A stretch of 64,000 nucleotides of DNA from Lepiota brunneoincarnata (lineage: Eukaryota; Basidiomycota; Agaricomycetes; Agaricales; Agaricaceae): assembly GCA_023014365.1 (NCBI GenBank), contig JAEBUN010000002.1, positions 2,108,001 through 2,172,000 of the forward strand, read 5' to 3'. Under the pieces are notes generated by a model. That model was given only the letters and a program-made list of their open reading frames with translations. It did no database searches and had not been told where the DNA came from. Made by a program: the position numbers and the translations under genes. Shown here piece by piece: positions 1-13,718 of this stretch (within the stretch, counting starts at the first letter, position 1; the number at the start of each line of letters is the position of its first letter).

Positions 1-26
1 GTCATCTACTATGCGAATGTTCATAC

Positions 27-3000
27 CGGTGGACGATTCCTCTCTGATGCAGATACTCCAATCCAAGAATTACCTCCGCGATATAGTTCTTCGTCCATTC
101 CTCGGGCAGGCATCCCAACGATTTAATCAACGCCGCACAGTCCCCTCCGTTTAAATACTCCATCACAAGGTACAGGTTGTCTTTGCTCTGGAACGTGAAG
201 AACAATTTCGCGACGAACGGCGACTCGGCCTGTTTCATTAAAATCATCCTCTCGGCCTTGACGTTCGTGATTTGATTCTTCGCAATCATGTCTGCCTTCT
301 TTAGCACTTTGATAGCATAGTAATCGCCGGTTGCCTTCTTCTTGGCCAAGAACACAGACCCAAAAGCACCTTTGCTGATAGGCTTGATAATGTCGAAATC
401 CTTGATCGAGGTAGGATTGGTCCGGGTGATAGGAACCACAGAAGGTTGACGTGGCGAAAGCGGTCCCAAGGGAGGGCTCATGAGGGGGTTGATGGTGGAA
501 TGTCGACGATGACTTCGCTTCGTGGATGGCTCGCGAGTCAGGCCGGGCCCTTCGCGTGCAGTGGTGTGAGGTGAAGCAGGTGGTGTAACAACCAACTTTG
601 GCTGATCCAACAAGTTCTGCGAGGATCTATGTGTCTTGATTGTTAGCACAGTCGAAGGAGTGGAAACGGCTTGAATGGTGGTGCGCGCCGAAGGCGTCAT
701 AACGGAAGGCTCGTCCAAAGACATGGGGGGCATGGCATCTTCCTGAGAGGAAGAAGCCACAATTGGGGCCGCAAGTGCCAGTGGTGAGGAAACTGAGGAG
801 GGAGTCGATGACCTTGTGTGCTGTATCTGGCGCGGTGCATATGCAGCAACTGGGTTTGTTGTCATCGGGGCATTCATTGAACGAGCTTCAGAGGATCTGA
901 CGTTAGATGGAGGGACAGAAGAGGGTGCGGACGATGAAACCGTCGAAAACGAGGAGACACTAGGGAAGGGGATAATAGGAACGGGGGAAACTGTGCGGAT
1001 GGCTGAAGAGGACGCCATGGGCGTAGGGTCAGAGGAGGACTCTCCAGCATATGCATACTCAGATGTCGAACTGGAATGGTCGTCGATGGCTTCTTCGACG
1101 CGGGTATGATGGTCGCTTCCTTCTTCAACCCGAATTCCAACTTCTTCACCCTCCGCGGCATCGTCTTCACTACCACTCTCTACATCACTTTCCCCATCCG
1201 CCTCAGTTACGACGGCTAGGTAATTTTCCACTTTATCCTGCCACTCCAGCCAAATCTTCTCAGAATAACGGATCGTGTTTTGCATACGCACAACATTGTC
1301 AATCTTCTGCCTCATGACTCTCTCAGCATCCTGTACCAATTGTGTTAAAGCTGCATCTTCTACGGTCGGCTTCGACCAGGTCCGGATCTGAGTGATCTTG
1401 CGCTCGGAACTGGGAGACAAGAGTCGTTGACGTTCAATAGGCTCCTTCGCCTCCTCTTCCTTGAGAGCGGGTACCGAAACCTCAGCAGCAACTTGTAGGA
1501 TATCCTCTAATTGCTCCAACAGCCTCTTCTGCATTTTCTTTACTCCAAATTTCTGCATTCTGTTGACGCGGAAAAGCTGCAATGGCGAGGAAACTATCGG
1601 GGTGGAGGCCGGTCTGTATATGGGTATGCCACGGTACTCCGCTACATTGTTGGGCGATGACCTGTCAAGAGCGGTGGACAAATCACGAATGGTATTGCGA
1701 AGCTCCCCAATGGACTCGTTGCACTCTGTAATTTCCGCCTCCAGACGATGAGTCTCTGCGCAAGTCTCGCTGTGCTTCTCGAAGTACCACTGTGGAATAT
1801 GGCACTCGCAGATCCGGCATAAGATGGGGTCTGTACAGATAGGTTGGCTGAAGGGTAACAATGCAGAGGGCGGTTCAATCCCACCGCGATCAAAGGCAAC
1901 TTGAAGAGAAGAAGCTGGTTCTGGTGCAAGGTCATCGGGTCCTATAGCGATAGCCACCTGTTCCCCTCCATACCGAGGAGGAGCAATGGGCTTAACGACC
2001 CACATCGTATGAGACGGTTGGCCGTCAATGCGGTCAATCATCAGCATACCTTTGCCTTCCATCGCTTGATAGAGAATTCCGAGAGATGGGTCGCGCTCTA
2101 TGGGTGGCACAATTTGGAGTTTGAACCGAACCTCGACAGTATGGGAGTCGTCCCCCTGGAGACGCTGTGTGGCTTCCTTGAATACCCCACAATCATTAGG
2201 CGACAGCAGACTCGAGATGCGGGTTCCAGACAATTGATCAGGGTCCGTCCTGCATATGCACCGTTATATGGGACAGGGGAGGAACGGAGCAACATAGAAA
2301 CTCACCCAATTACGACTCGCCAGGCATGGTTGACCCAGAGGAAATGTTCCCCATCTAAACTGAGCTCCATTACGATGTTTTGATTTTGGGCTGTTTCGGC
2401 TTGCAGCCGCAGCCGCTCCGTGGCAAGGACCCGCGCAGATTCCGAAGGCTCCTGTATCACCTTATCAGACCGGACTTGAGTAGGCTCGCGAGATGCAGGT
2501 GTAGGGGATTGTGCAAAAGGAGCTTTAGACTGGTCTTCTCGTGAACGCTTCGTCTGGCTGTTGGGACGCATGAGCCGGTGCTTGCTCAAATCATCATCGT
2601 TGAGGCGAAAATTCTCAAGTTCTGCATCGTGCCTGTCCGTACTGAGATCATCATCGACCGGCTTGGTGACGAACATTAGCGGCTCGTCCTCGTCGTCGTT
2701 GTCGTCAAAGTTCCAGAATTGCTTCTCGGCCTCCCACCATTCGACAACACGGCTAAGACTGGCCACTGCGAGGAGGACCTGGACATACCAACTCCGGCCG
2801 TGCCAATCGGGGTGGTCATCCCAAGCCTTGCCAATATTCTGCACTCTCTGGACCAGAGACTCACATATTTTTGGTTGGGCTGTGAGCTGAGCAACTGTCA
2901 TGTCAACAATATCCGTGGCAACGCCGATGAGGTCGTAGAGGGCGGTCATGATGGGATCAACCGGATCGTCAATGAGAATGCGGGAAGAGCGCCTGTTGAT

Positions 3001-3873
3001 AGTAGTAGAGCTATAGTCGGCAAAACTAGCATGGCTAGAAACCGGGGGTAGAGGTGATCGGGAGCGGGAGGTTGAGCGAGAGCTTTGACCTGAAGGAGTC
3101 GGCCTTGCGGGAATGTGTATGCTGCGGGAAAGACGACGGGAGGGTGGACCTCCGGAGGCCCAGGAAGCGGATATGTTGGAAGTGTTGTTCTGTTTGCGCG
3201 TGATCGGTGCTTCAGGCAACATCACAGTGGAAGACGCAGGGCTAGATGCAACCGCACTTGAAGAGAGCGAAGAACTGAGAGGTCTATCCCAGGGAGCAGT
3301 ACTCTGTCTGCGAAGAGAAGCAGGGCTCATCTGAGAGGCTGCAGAGGCTGTATGGAGCCCAGGAGATGAATAAGAATGGGTCAGAGGGGGAGCAGTCTTA
3401 TGAGCGTCGTCGTCCGGGTACGCACGTTGACGACTGTGGCGGGTATATTCGGTCTCTGCCTCATATCCTCCGTCAGAGCTGCACTCATTATCTGACTGAA
3501 GGGCGAAGCCGAGGTCAGCCGGTAAGTAAGAAAAAGAATCCCGCAGAGGTTCGGAGTCGCCTGGCTGAGAACCGTCGTCGCGGTCTCGTCCTCGATCTCT
3601 ACCTCGTTCACGGTCTACCTCCTGATCGCCCTCGCGAAGGCGCTCCTCGAAGAACGTGGTGATGTTGTTAGTGACCCGTTGGAGTTCCTTATCGCACTCC
3701 GCCTTTGCAGCCTTGAGGCGACGAGTGACATGGCGCCTCACGAAGGGCATGGATACAGTCCCTGAGCCTGATCCAGACATTTGGAAGCTGGGGTGAACGG
3801 AGGAGAGGACCGTCTCTGGAGAGAACACGAGGGGGCTGGGAGGCCGCCTGCGTAGGATTGGGGATTCAGACAT
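27..3873 (-). CDS. RIM15: Rim15/Cek1-type AGC serine/threonine kinase (3' end outside window)
   Basis: Predicted nutrient-signalling kinase of the Rim15/Cek1/Ppk18 family, which acts downstream of TOR/PKA to control quiescence entry. ATG at 3873. Exon 1 is 2306-3873, intron 2250-2305 (GT-AG), exon 2 is 27-2249, ending at a GT donor so the rest lies beyond the window; about 1260 residues are visible. Order seen: Ser/Arg-rich N-terminus, a PAS-like region around the intron, a C2HC-type zinc-finger motif (CRICECHIP..., about exon-2 residue 140), a long Ser/Pro-rich linker, then a kinase domain starting with the glycine-rich loop SKGAFGSVFLAKKK, the AIKVLKK lysine and MEYLNGGD, stopping after GIVHR just before the expected DLKPDN. 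Family known from homologues; function inferred. Confidence 0.9.
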
Positions 3874-4472
3874 GCTGGGGAAGAAGAGGTGGGGTGAGGA
3901 GATGTATGATTAGGCTGCGAGTGGGAGCAGGGATTAATGGAATGTTATGGATCAGCACGGCATGAGCAGCGGAGAGAAGGCGTGGGGGGGGAGAAAGGAG
4001 AAGGGAGGAAGGTGGTGAAATCGAAAGCGATGGCGGGTCGTGGCAGAGAGAGGGGCAAACCAGCTAAAGTGTTCAGACGCGCAACTACATAACACTCTCA
4101 ATTTTTTTGCTCTATTCCTCCATTATCACCTGGCACAGATACCCTGCACTCTTTTCTCTGCTCCTGCGTACTCACTTTCTCATTCTCTCCTTCTCACTCT
4201 CTCTCCCGCCCTTCTTATCCTCCCTACTACTGAGACATGCAGGGGCTTGCTGTGACTTATCACACAGTCTACGGGGTCCCCCTCTGGCTGGTCACGGAAT
4301 CAATCTCCCCTCGGTTATCTCCGAGCATACGACGTGACAACCCGTGTTGTGACATCGCAAATTCCCTCTCCAGTTTGCTCACCGCCGTCGGCCTGCACCG
4401 CACATGCTTCTATAGACTCTTGTATGTTCCTAGAATTATTTCTATGCCCTCACTGACTGAAAAATCAAGACC
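3874..4472. other. Divergent intergenic region between RIM15 and bS18m genes
   Basis: About 600 bp between two start codons on opposite strands, presumably both promoters. The plus strand has a pyrimidine-rich stretch at about 4120-4225. No further gene is recognisable. Confidence 0.5.
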
Positions 4473-5134
4473 ATGTTAACCTCCATCCGCAACCGTCTAT
4501 TCCGCCAAACACATTTCGTGCGGCCTATTCTCGCTCGCTTCATCTCCACTCAGGCCCTTGCTCAGAATGACGCGCCGCCCGCTTCCAACACACAGGGCAC
4601 AACAGGATTATTGGCAAACATTATGGAGTCTGTAACAGACGCGACACCTTCTGGTGGGTCATCCAACATTCGAGTCCTTGTGCCATGCTCACAACCTCCA
4701 TAGAACGCGGACAATGGAAAACATTTCACGTTGGCGACGTATGTTCTCCAATACCTCATTACCCTATCTATCTCAAAGTCATTCCCACATTGCAGTTTTT
4801 GAAACCAAGTGACCTCACTCGAGAGAGATGCATCGGCAAGCGCAACTCCACTTATCGACCCATCGTTGGTCCCTCTGCACCAACGGCGCGTCATAACGAC
4901 ATTTTCCACCAGCTAAACCTCGATCCCATTGACTTTGCACTCAATCCATCTGTGCTTCATGCCTACGTTTCAGAAATGGGCAAAATTTATGGCCGCAACA
5001 TCACGGGTCTGACGTCTCGCAGCCAACGACGACTCGGCAAAGCCATCCGACGAGCCAGAATGATTGGTGTTCTTCCTCACCTCAGTCGACCCTCAAAGGC
5101 CTGGGTCAATACTCATTATAAACGCCCCAAATAG
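4473..5134 (+). CDS. RSM18: Mitochondrial small-subunit ribosomal protein bS18m
   Basis: Mitoribosomal protein of the bacterial S18 family. Exons 4473-4653, 4704-4738 and 4796-5134 (GT-AG introns of 50 and 57 nt) give 184 aa. The Arg/Phe-rich N-terminus (MLTSIRNRLFRQTHF) looks like a mitochondrial presequence. The S18 core is visible near the C-terminus: FLKPSDLTRERCIGKRNS, then NITGLTSRSQRRLGKAIRRA. The start is the first in-frame ATG. Confidence 0.88.
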
Positions 5135-6553
5135 TACCTTTTTCATAATACACGGTAACTTGCATCATCACGGGCACATAAAATTTCCAATTGAGGCAGC
5201 GCCTGTTATCTGTTGACGCCCAGAAAGGTTTACTTAGAACCTAAAGCTACCTCAACATGCTTGTCCACAGCGGTAACACAGGTTCATCAGAATATTCACG
5301 TCGGGCCCGGCTCCTCATCAATCAAAAACGACACCTATTCAGACCTTTTCCCTCCCCCATCTGACTTGAAGTCCATCTCACATCATAATCAGGTTTCCAT
5401 GCTCTCATCATGTGCCTATGACCTCTTCTTGTCCCAAGGAGTTACAAGAACCTGGTATCCGGGACCTCGGAGAAAGGAAAAGGGTGCAGTCCCCCAGAGG
5501 TTCAACTATTCATCAGCTGAAACAAAAACCCCCAAGGCCTCGCTATAGGACACCCTACCGCCGACCCGGCTTCCCCACGAGATCACTCGGTCCCAAATCT
5601 ACTGACATTCGTGGTAGCCCTCGAGATATATATTGCGAACCGAAATGCTTTGTTATACATAGGGGTGCTCATGTACCTTGGAATTAGGTTATTAGTCGCT
5701 GAATGCAATAACCTGTGCCCTGGGTAGTATTCAAGGGCCGCAACGCCAGGGCCATGTTGTGTGGGTGCCTAGCGATAGTAGATCCGAGCCATCTCAGAGC
5801 GGGGGCGTTGAGCGTGCTTACGTCTCACATGAAATCAACACTGTGAACGAGGCACGTCTGGATGCACGGTAGCCCCAGTAAGTATGACGGTGCGGGGGCT
5901 GATATTCTCTATGCCAATTGCTTGGTGCACAAGCCACTACTTCAAAATCGCTTGGCGGCAGTAAAAAAAATACCGAGAAAGGAGTCATGTGCTGAAAAGG
6001 TCCCCGGTGTCCAGGCCCTCAAGTTATTTGCGGAGTAGTCACCCACTGCCCGCACTTGGTCCTTGCTTAGGGGTGGAGACTCGTACAAGAACGAGGAGTT
6101 CAAGTCTAGGCGCAACCTAACCCGACATCAAGAATTCAATCGTGGTTGGGGCGCCAGGGAGTACTAAGGAGAGAGCTTGAAAGTACTAAAGATTGGGGGT
6201 CTTGACCTTAGTCGGTCCCTCGATACTCTCTATACCCTCACAATGGCAGGTGCTCACACCCGTTGCGTCGATACCATATTGGTGGCGGAGACAAAGATAG
6301 GGACCCTTTAAACGGGGTACGTTACCGAGTCTTGTGATTCCTTACGCCCTAACAGATGGGGCAGGACGAGATTAAACGAACCATTCGGGAATGCTCCCCA
6401 GCTCTTCAGAGATCGTGCTGCCTTACTTGTTCTGCAAGCTCTTCTAAAGTTGTTGATGGTGAGAACAAAAGTTTTTTCAGATGATGCGTTTATGTTACAA
6501 CAGAAGCTTATGTGCAACCTCATGCCTGAGACCCTGCCCACCGCTCTGGATAT
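5135..6553. other. Gene-poor interval between bS18m and RPN11 genes
   Basis: About 1.4 kb between two convergent genes. Short open frames at 5213-5548 and 5412-5687 show no recognisable domain and no convincing splice pattern. No tRNA or repeat was found by eye. Confidence 0.4.
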
Positions 6554-7861
<1,308 letters not shown>

Positions 7862-7891
7862 GGGAGGAGGCGAAAGAGGTTGATAATGAGG

Positions 7892-7919
7892 TGACGCGTT
7901 CGAGTGTCCTGATCACGTG
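7892..7919 (-). promoter_or_regulatory. CACGTG / ACGCGTCA motif pair upstream of RPN11
   Basis: Read in the RPN11 direction: CACGTG (7914-7919), 14 bp, then ACGCGTCA (7892-7899), which ends 30 bp before the ATG. The same two motifs in the same order and orientation precede PRE5. Regulatory role is inference. Confidence 0.4.
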
Positions 7920-8067
7920 AATGGGTGCTGTATTTGTCAATATTTAGCAAGCTCGAGATGAACAAATAAGCCCATCTAGACAATTCTGAGTGATCGCCCC
8001 ACGTCGTTCCTTATGAGCGGCATTGGCCTTTATTCAAAGGCTTCACCAGCCTTAGCTTCAGCCTGTT

Positions 8068-10380
8068 ATGACATCCAGTGAACTCTCTGACGCGCTCAAC
8101 CCCTATGCTACCCAGCCACGACCACAGCAACATGTACAGAGCTACTTGCGTCCCCTCCACCAGAACGCCGTCCCCGTTCAGACCTATACTCCTCACCGGA
8201 GTGAGCTCGAGCTCGCGATATCAGAATCTCACTCGTCGCCTATGAGTGTATCGTATGTGTCTATGTGTTACTCATATATTTTCTATACCCAACCTCGACC
8301 AGGCAGACGCAGATGATACCCAGACCGATGAGGGGTCTGTCCAGCGAACCTGCCCACCCCGTACACGAAATTCTAAGAGTCCTTAATGCCACAAAAGAAA
8401 TACAAGAACGGGAAACTCAAAGGCGGATAGCATGGGAGCAAGGGCAAGAGGCAAAGTTTCGACAAAGGCAGGCAGAAATGGAACAACAGATTAATGACAT
8501 GCGACGTCAAATAACTATGCTACAGTCTGCTCTCACAAAGAGCGCTGCTACTTCTCGCTCCGAAAATCCCGCTATCAGCCTAGATGCCACTGCAATATCT
8601 CCGGACTGTTCGCCCAGTATGAATAATGCCCATTCAGCGACTGGGTTGTTCACTCCACAATACCGTATGTCCCCTGCGGTTCTCCCGTCCCGGCCGCCCC
8701 AGCCGAATCAGCCCATGTCACCTGTCTCTCCAATACCACAAAATCCAACATCGTACACACCCTCCCACTTTGTTCAAGGTTCCTCCACCAATTCCCATGC
8801 TCCAGCTGTACCCCAACCCTACTATGGTGGCAGCACCGTAGATAGTTACCAGCAAACGACGGTGCGGATCCAGCACCATTCTTCTCATCCGCAAAATCAT
8901 CAGAACCAGCAATATCATGATGCGCACAACCACCCGGCTCCCATACATCGGAATGTCCAGCAGCAGGCGCGGATTGTGCCTTCCATCCAGACGCCTGATC
9001 CTTTACCTCCACCCCAATCTGTCACTCCTTCGCCTTCCCCGCAACTGGGCTCGGTGGACATACCTTGCTCCCCCCGCTCTCCCCGCTCTCCCCCAAGAAG
9101 CTCACACACCAGTCGGAAGAGGTCTAACATTGAGATTGCTAGCAGCGATTCTCCTAGCGACTCGGATAGCTCAGAGTCTAACCCTAGGCACCGTATACGT
9201 CGAGTCAGTCATCATGACAGACGTTGTCTAACGATTCACGTAAGATTTTCGCTCCTTGGCCAATACCCTTATCGAAGCTGAACACCACATATTAGCACGC
9301 CATGCGCGCACACTTCCTCCGTATGATGCAGATTGATACAGATAAGGAACTCCCTGACAGCCACGTTGAGGGTGCCCCGCTTGACCCGGACGACCCCGTT
9401 CGGTTTGTGTGGGACAAAACGACAAAGCAATCCGTTCATAACAGCCGCATGAAGACTAGGATCATGGCTGATATCAAAGAGAACCGCCGTTTGTACAAAC
9501 ATGTAACCCACAAAGATTTCTCGAAGAAGGTTTTGGAAGCGGTCTTCGAGCAATGCTTTGTCACGTTCAGACAAAAGTTCAAAGCGCAGAGGGATGCCCT
9601 GATAGCACAGAGCCTGAAAAAAAGGGAAGATGCCAAGGCACGTAAGGCGAGACATGTTTCCAGGAGAAAGCTTGTAGGTTAGGTTTTATATGCGCGTGGT
9701 TTGGGGGTTGCTGATGAAACTGTCTTCTGCAGAAACTGAGCAATCGTGCGGAGTCTAGGGAAAAGATAGAAGCTCTAGAGCATGTGGTTTTCGACGGCGC
9801 TCTACAGCTGGAATGCATGTCGTCAGAGGATTCTGAATACGAGACAGATGCTTCTGGAACTCGAGTGTGTGTCCTGCGTACACGCGGCTATGCATGGCGG
9901 AGCCAGAGGCTCATCCGATTTTATGGAATTCTTGACGACGGAGCCCAGAACAAGCTGAAGAGGGGAGTGGGGAAAAGGGAACGGTACACAGGTCCTTTCA
10001 AGGAGGGGACTCATCTTCCACCAAAGGGCGTTGCGAGCTGGATGATCAGCAAGCAATGGATAAAGTCGGCACAAAGAGAGCACTCCGATCTCCCCAGCGC
10101 CCTGAGAAATTTGATTGAAGAGCCTCCTGGGTTCGATTGGAATCAGCTTAGTATTCTGGGAGATGAGAGTGAAGACGAGTCCGATAGAGGCCCACCTCGG
10201 GACCAGCAGCAACCCGTTGTGCAGCATCAACATCCACATCAGCAGCGGCGGCACGAACCGACCGGCTTCCATATGACACAGAGTATGAATCTCAATTACA
10301 ATTCTCAGCCTAATTTGTCGATACCCCAGCAGCATTATAGCAGCAGCATTTCTTCATTGGATTATGCATTGTCATCCTAA
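8068..10380 (+). CDS. Unrecognised basidiomycete protein with coiled coil and conserved C-terminal region
   Basis: Exons 8068-8252, 8303-9239, 9296-9673, 9733-10380 (GT-AG introns) give 715 aa. A coiled coil lies near residue 75-130 (KEIQERETQRRIAWEQGQEA). It is followed by about 200 residues rich in Pro, Gln, Ser and His, a Ser/Asp patch (SSDSPSDSDSSES), then an ordered Lys/Arg-rich region and a C-terminal block with SSEDSEYETDASG and RGYAWRSQRLIRFYGILD. I recall similar proteins only from agaricomycetes and know no function. The acidic and basic blocks and the lack of a signal peptide or membrane segment suggest a nuclear protein, which is inference. Confidence 0.75.
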
Positions 10381-10456
10381 CATGTATGTACTGTAGTTAG
10401 CGCCGATTCAAACACACTTGAAAGCGCCTGTTGCATGCCGAAAAAGGCAGTCGACT

Positions 10457-12886
10457 ATGTGTCATGCCAGAGCAGGAGGAACCACCAAGCTTTGTCCCGA
10501 CAACACTGTCTTCTCCGTAATACCGCGACTACGTTGGTGAACGCTCCTCATTATCATGTCTTCAGAAACCTCCAGTTAGTTGATTTTTGTTTCAAAACAT
10601 GGATGAAGCTCAACTCCCACTTATAGGATCTGGACAATCGCACAACTTCCGTAGGTGGCCAAATCATACGATATCGCATTTCACCAGACTTGATCCTCTC
10701 GAAAGACACCACGCGGGCGAAGGAATATGTTGAGCTCCATGACCAAGTCCAGGTACGGAACCCCACCTTATACCAGCAATTCTTCGTCTTGATGACTTCC
10801 TAGACGAGCGTCGGTCTCCTGGGTTCACTAGAGTCGTTTCTCTCTACGTTTCAGAGAGATCTCACGGCTGTTGCTGGACAAATATCTGAACTGCAAGACC
10901 GGAGCCAGGATATCGACAATAAGCTGAAGGCCCGGCGGGTCAGTACACCAGCCACGGGTCCCTCCATATCCTGCATACTCATCCTCTCATGTGTGTACAG
11001 AAAATTGAACGGCCTTTGTCCAGTTTAGTATCCGAAATTACAATCCCTCCCGTACTTGCAACACTTATTCTGGACACGAATGTTGGAGAGCCTTGGATTG
11101 ACGCTATCGACTATTTCGAGAGGCGGCTGACGCTATCCAAGTCCCGTTCGCGAGTGAGGGCCGCGAGGGATTTAGGTGAGGTGGCTGAAGGTCTCAGGAT
11201 TGTGGTATGCCGAAAGTTCAAGTCGACTGTGAGGAACTGACTGATTTCACGTGGGGACTGCAGGCTGCCACGAAGTTGAGAGTATTCTTCTTAGCGTTAT
11301 TCCAACCGATTCGTGCGAGCGTTACGACAAACATGCAGGTCTTGCAGATGTCAGTACTGCTCAAATATAGTCCGCTGTATGCATTCCTGCACCGCCAGGC
11401 GCATGATGTGGCGTTAGAGGTGCAAAGGTCATATGTTGGAGCTGCACGATTGTATTATGAGACAGGCTTCAGGCGTTATTTGCGGAGTCTTGGGTATATC
11501 AAGGTTTGGCTAACCTCTTTCTTTGTAAACTGCAACCTGCTAATTTCTTTAGGCTCGTACGGCAGAGAAATTTGAGAGCTTGGTGGCAAGCAATAACGAA
11601 CGGGATCTCTCACTTAATTTGGAACGACTCGCACATGCCAGCGTCGACGGTCCAGCCATAACACTAGCGTATATGGCTGACGATAAAACTCATGTAAGTG
11701 CCATGTTTTTCAAAGGACGCGCACTTCCACAGACGACCTGCAGAAAGAACCTTTAGAAGCGTTGTTTCGATCTTTGCTTCTAGTTTTAATGGACAATGCA
11801 ACTGCGGAGTACGCATTTGTATCGACGTTCTTCAATGTTGCGCCATCGATTATTACCGTCGACTCGAGACAGTCTTTGTTGTCCTCGACTTCGTTGTTAT
11901 CGCCGGGCGGTGGTGGGGTTTTGTCCGACGTCCGGTCAGATTACGGCGGACAGCGAGTTGTATCTGGTGCTTCAGTGACGTTTAGCGATCTCGCCACCGC
12001 GCCAACTTCCAAAGAGGAACAGGCAAACTACGATCTGCTGTGGAAACAAATATTGGACCCTGTGCTTGAGTACTCCAAGGTACGCATACCCCATAATATA
12101 GGGCCAAGAATTCGTGTCAATCTGTACAACAGACATTCGTGCGGTCTGTTCTGGAGCCTATGCCGCCGGTCATGTCTCTGCTAACCATGATTCGGCTATC
12201 GGAAGACGTTGTAACTGAGGTTCAGAAACGACGGTGTCCGCCCGCTGAACATTTTATCTTCAGCATACGGTTGCAGCTATGGCCTGTATTTCAAAAAGTT
12301 ATGACTGAGAATGCCGATGCGTTGAAAAAGCTAGCAGAGGGGACGTCCGCAGGATATTTCAGTCGTGCTGCAGTTACAACAGACACGATGGTGACCGCTG
12401 TGAGTCCTTCGCATCCGAAACTTGAATAAAATCTGATGTGACCTGCTAGCTGTGCAGGAAATATGTTGCGCTGTTCAACGGCTTCATGTATTTGACCGCA
12501 AACGAGGAAGAAACCATGATATTCTCCAAGTATGATCTTGCCTATATCTGTGACACCGCTTACCTTGACAATCAACACTACTAGCCTTTTTAAATTACGC
12601 CAGGAGCTAACGAAACTAATTGTGCAGCACACGGCGCGAGCGTCCGACGCTTTGGCAAAAGCGACTGCTCAATCCGCCATTTGCGAGACCATCCTGCAGG
12701 GATTGAATGTTCGTCTTGAACCTAATGTTCCAAGCCAGCGAAGCGCTCACACCTCTTCCAAACCTATAGAAAACCACATGCCATATCGCTCACCCCAAAT
12801 CCCAGCAAGAAATTGCTTACTGGGCGAATTTAGAGGAGGAAGCTCGGCGGAAAATTGTATCGGCAGGCCAGGCGAGAAGAGAATGA
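10457..12886 (+). CDS. VPS52: GARP complex subunit Vps52
   Basis: Vps52/Sac2 subunit of the GARP tether for endosome-to-Golgi vesicles. Exons: 10457-10516 (uncertain), 10627-10752, 10804-10938, 11001-11204, 11264-11503, 11553-11693, 11744-12079, 12133-12399, 12450-12529, 12585-12708, 12770-12886; about 609 aa. The family core is clear: SLESFLSTFQRDLTAVAGQI and SELQDRSQDIDNKLKARR, then EPWIDAIDYFERRL and a C-terminal helical part (KLRQELTKLIVQHTARASDA). All junctions keep frame. The first exon is the weak point: an in-frame stop just before 10627 forces a splice there, and the 20-codon exon at 10457 is the only ATG exon found with matching phase. Confidence 0.88.
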
Positions 12887-13718
12887 TAGCTACTCATGTA
12901 TCCTTGCGTATGATTGATGAGCTTCGAGGCAGAAGTTGAGCTTCCACACAGTTGAATGCTGTACTGTATATTCTTGTTCTTTTTCCTTCAGTCCCCACAC
13001 GACTATCGAGCGATTGACCATCTCCGTCACCCGCCGTGATAGATTGGCTACCTCGCGGAATGCACGACCACTCGATAGACATGCTTGTACCTGGTTATCA
13101 CACCAGAACGAAGTGTTACGCTGTAGGTCCGAGAACCTGGCGTCCCGCTTGGGGAGCAGAAATTTGTTTGAGATAAACCTTGACTGGACAGAGAGCATAG
13201 CAACTCTACAGAATAGGATCCACAGTGTGTAGCCAGGAGACAGAAAGAAAGACTAGTACGCTCGTCAAGGTCATCGACTCGTCATTCCGTCTCTTGTTTA
13301 CTTACCCGGTCCAGCGTATATCACCTGCGTAATTTTTGTCGTTTCTGCTCGCATTTGGAGATCCTGATAGACTTTCCACCAACGGCCGGCTGATGGTTAT
13401 GTGAACCTGTGCCGGGAATGCAGTGGACACAAACGGGAAACGCAGTGCTCCAAAGGCTAACCGCGGTCGGCTCACGCGGGTGCAAAGGCGAGCGGTATGG
13501 TATGATCAAGGCCCTGCTGATGGGTGACGGGGAGCAATGTAATGGTAGCAGCAGGAGATGAATTCGTGGGGGCGGGGCTAGGCGGGAGAGCTGACAAGCC
13601 TCCTCCATGAGCACAACGCCAACGGATGAAGTGACTGAGGCAGCAACACAGGCTGTTTGACGCAGTCACAGAGTTGTTATTTGATGCCAAAATTGGCAAC
13701 ACCTTTCTCGTCTGAACC
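12887..13718. other. Intergenic region upstream of THO7
   Basis: About 830 bp between VPS52 and THO7, both on the plus strand. Short frames on both strands show no recognisable product; I see nothing beyond presumed VPS52 3' and THO7 5' regulatory sequence. Confidence 0.4.

Noticed and set aside
5213..5687. Overlapping short frames downstream of bS18m
   Set aside because: No similarity to known proteins, no consistent splicing, and mutually overlapping in different frames.
6090..6115. GTTCAAGTC resembling a tRNA T-loop
   Set aside because: Flanking bases do not form a T-stem, and no acceptor stem or anticodon arm can be drawn.
10600..10626. ATG at 10600 as VPS52 start with an intron beginning gtaggt
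   Set aside because: Needs a 37-nt intron, shorter than any other here, and discards the conserved-looking DLDNRTT segment.
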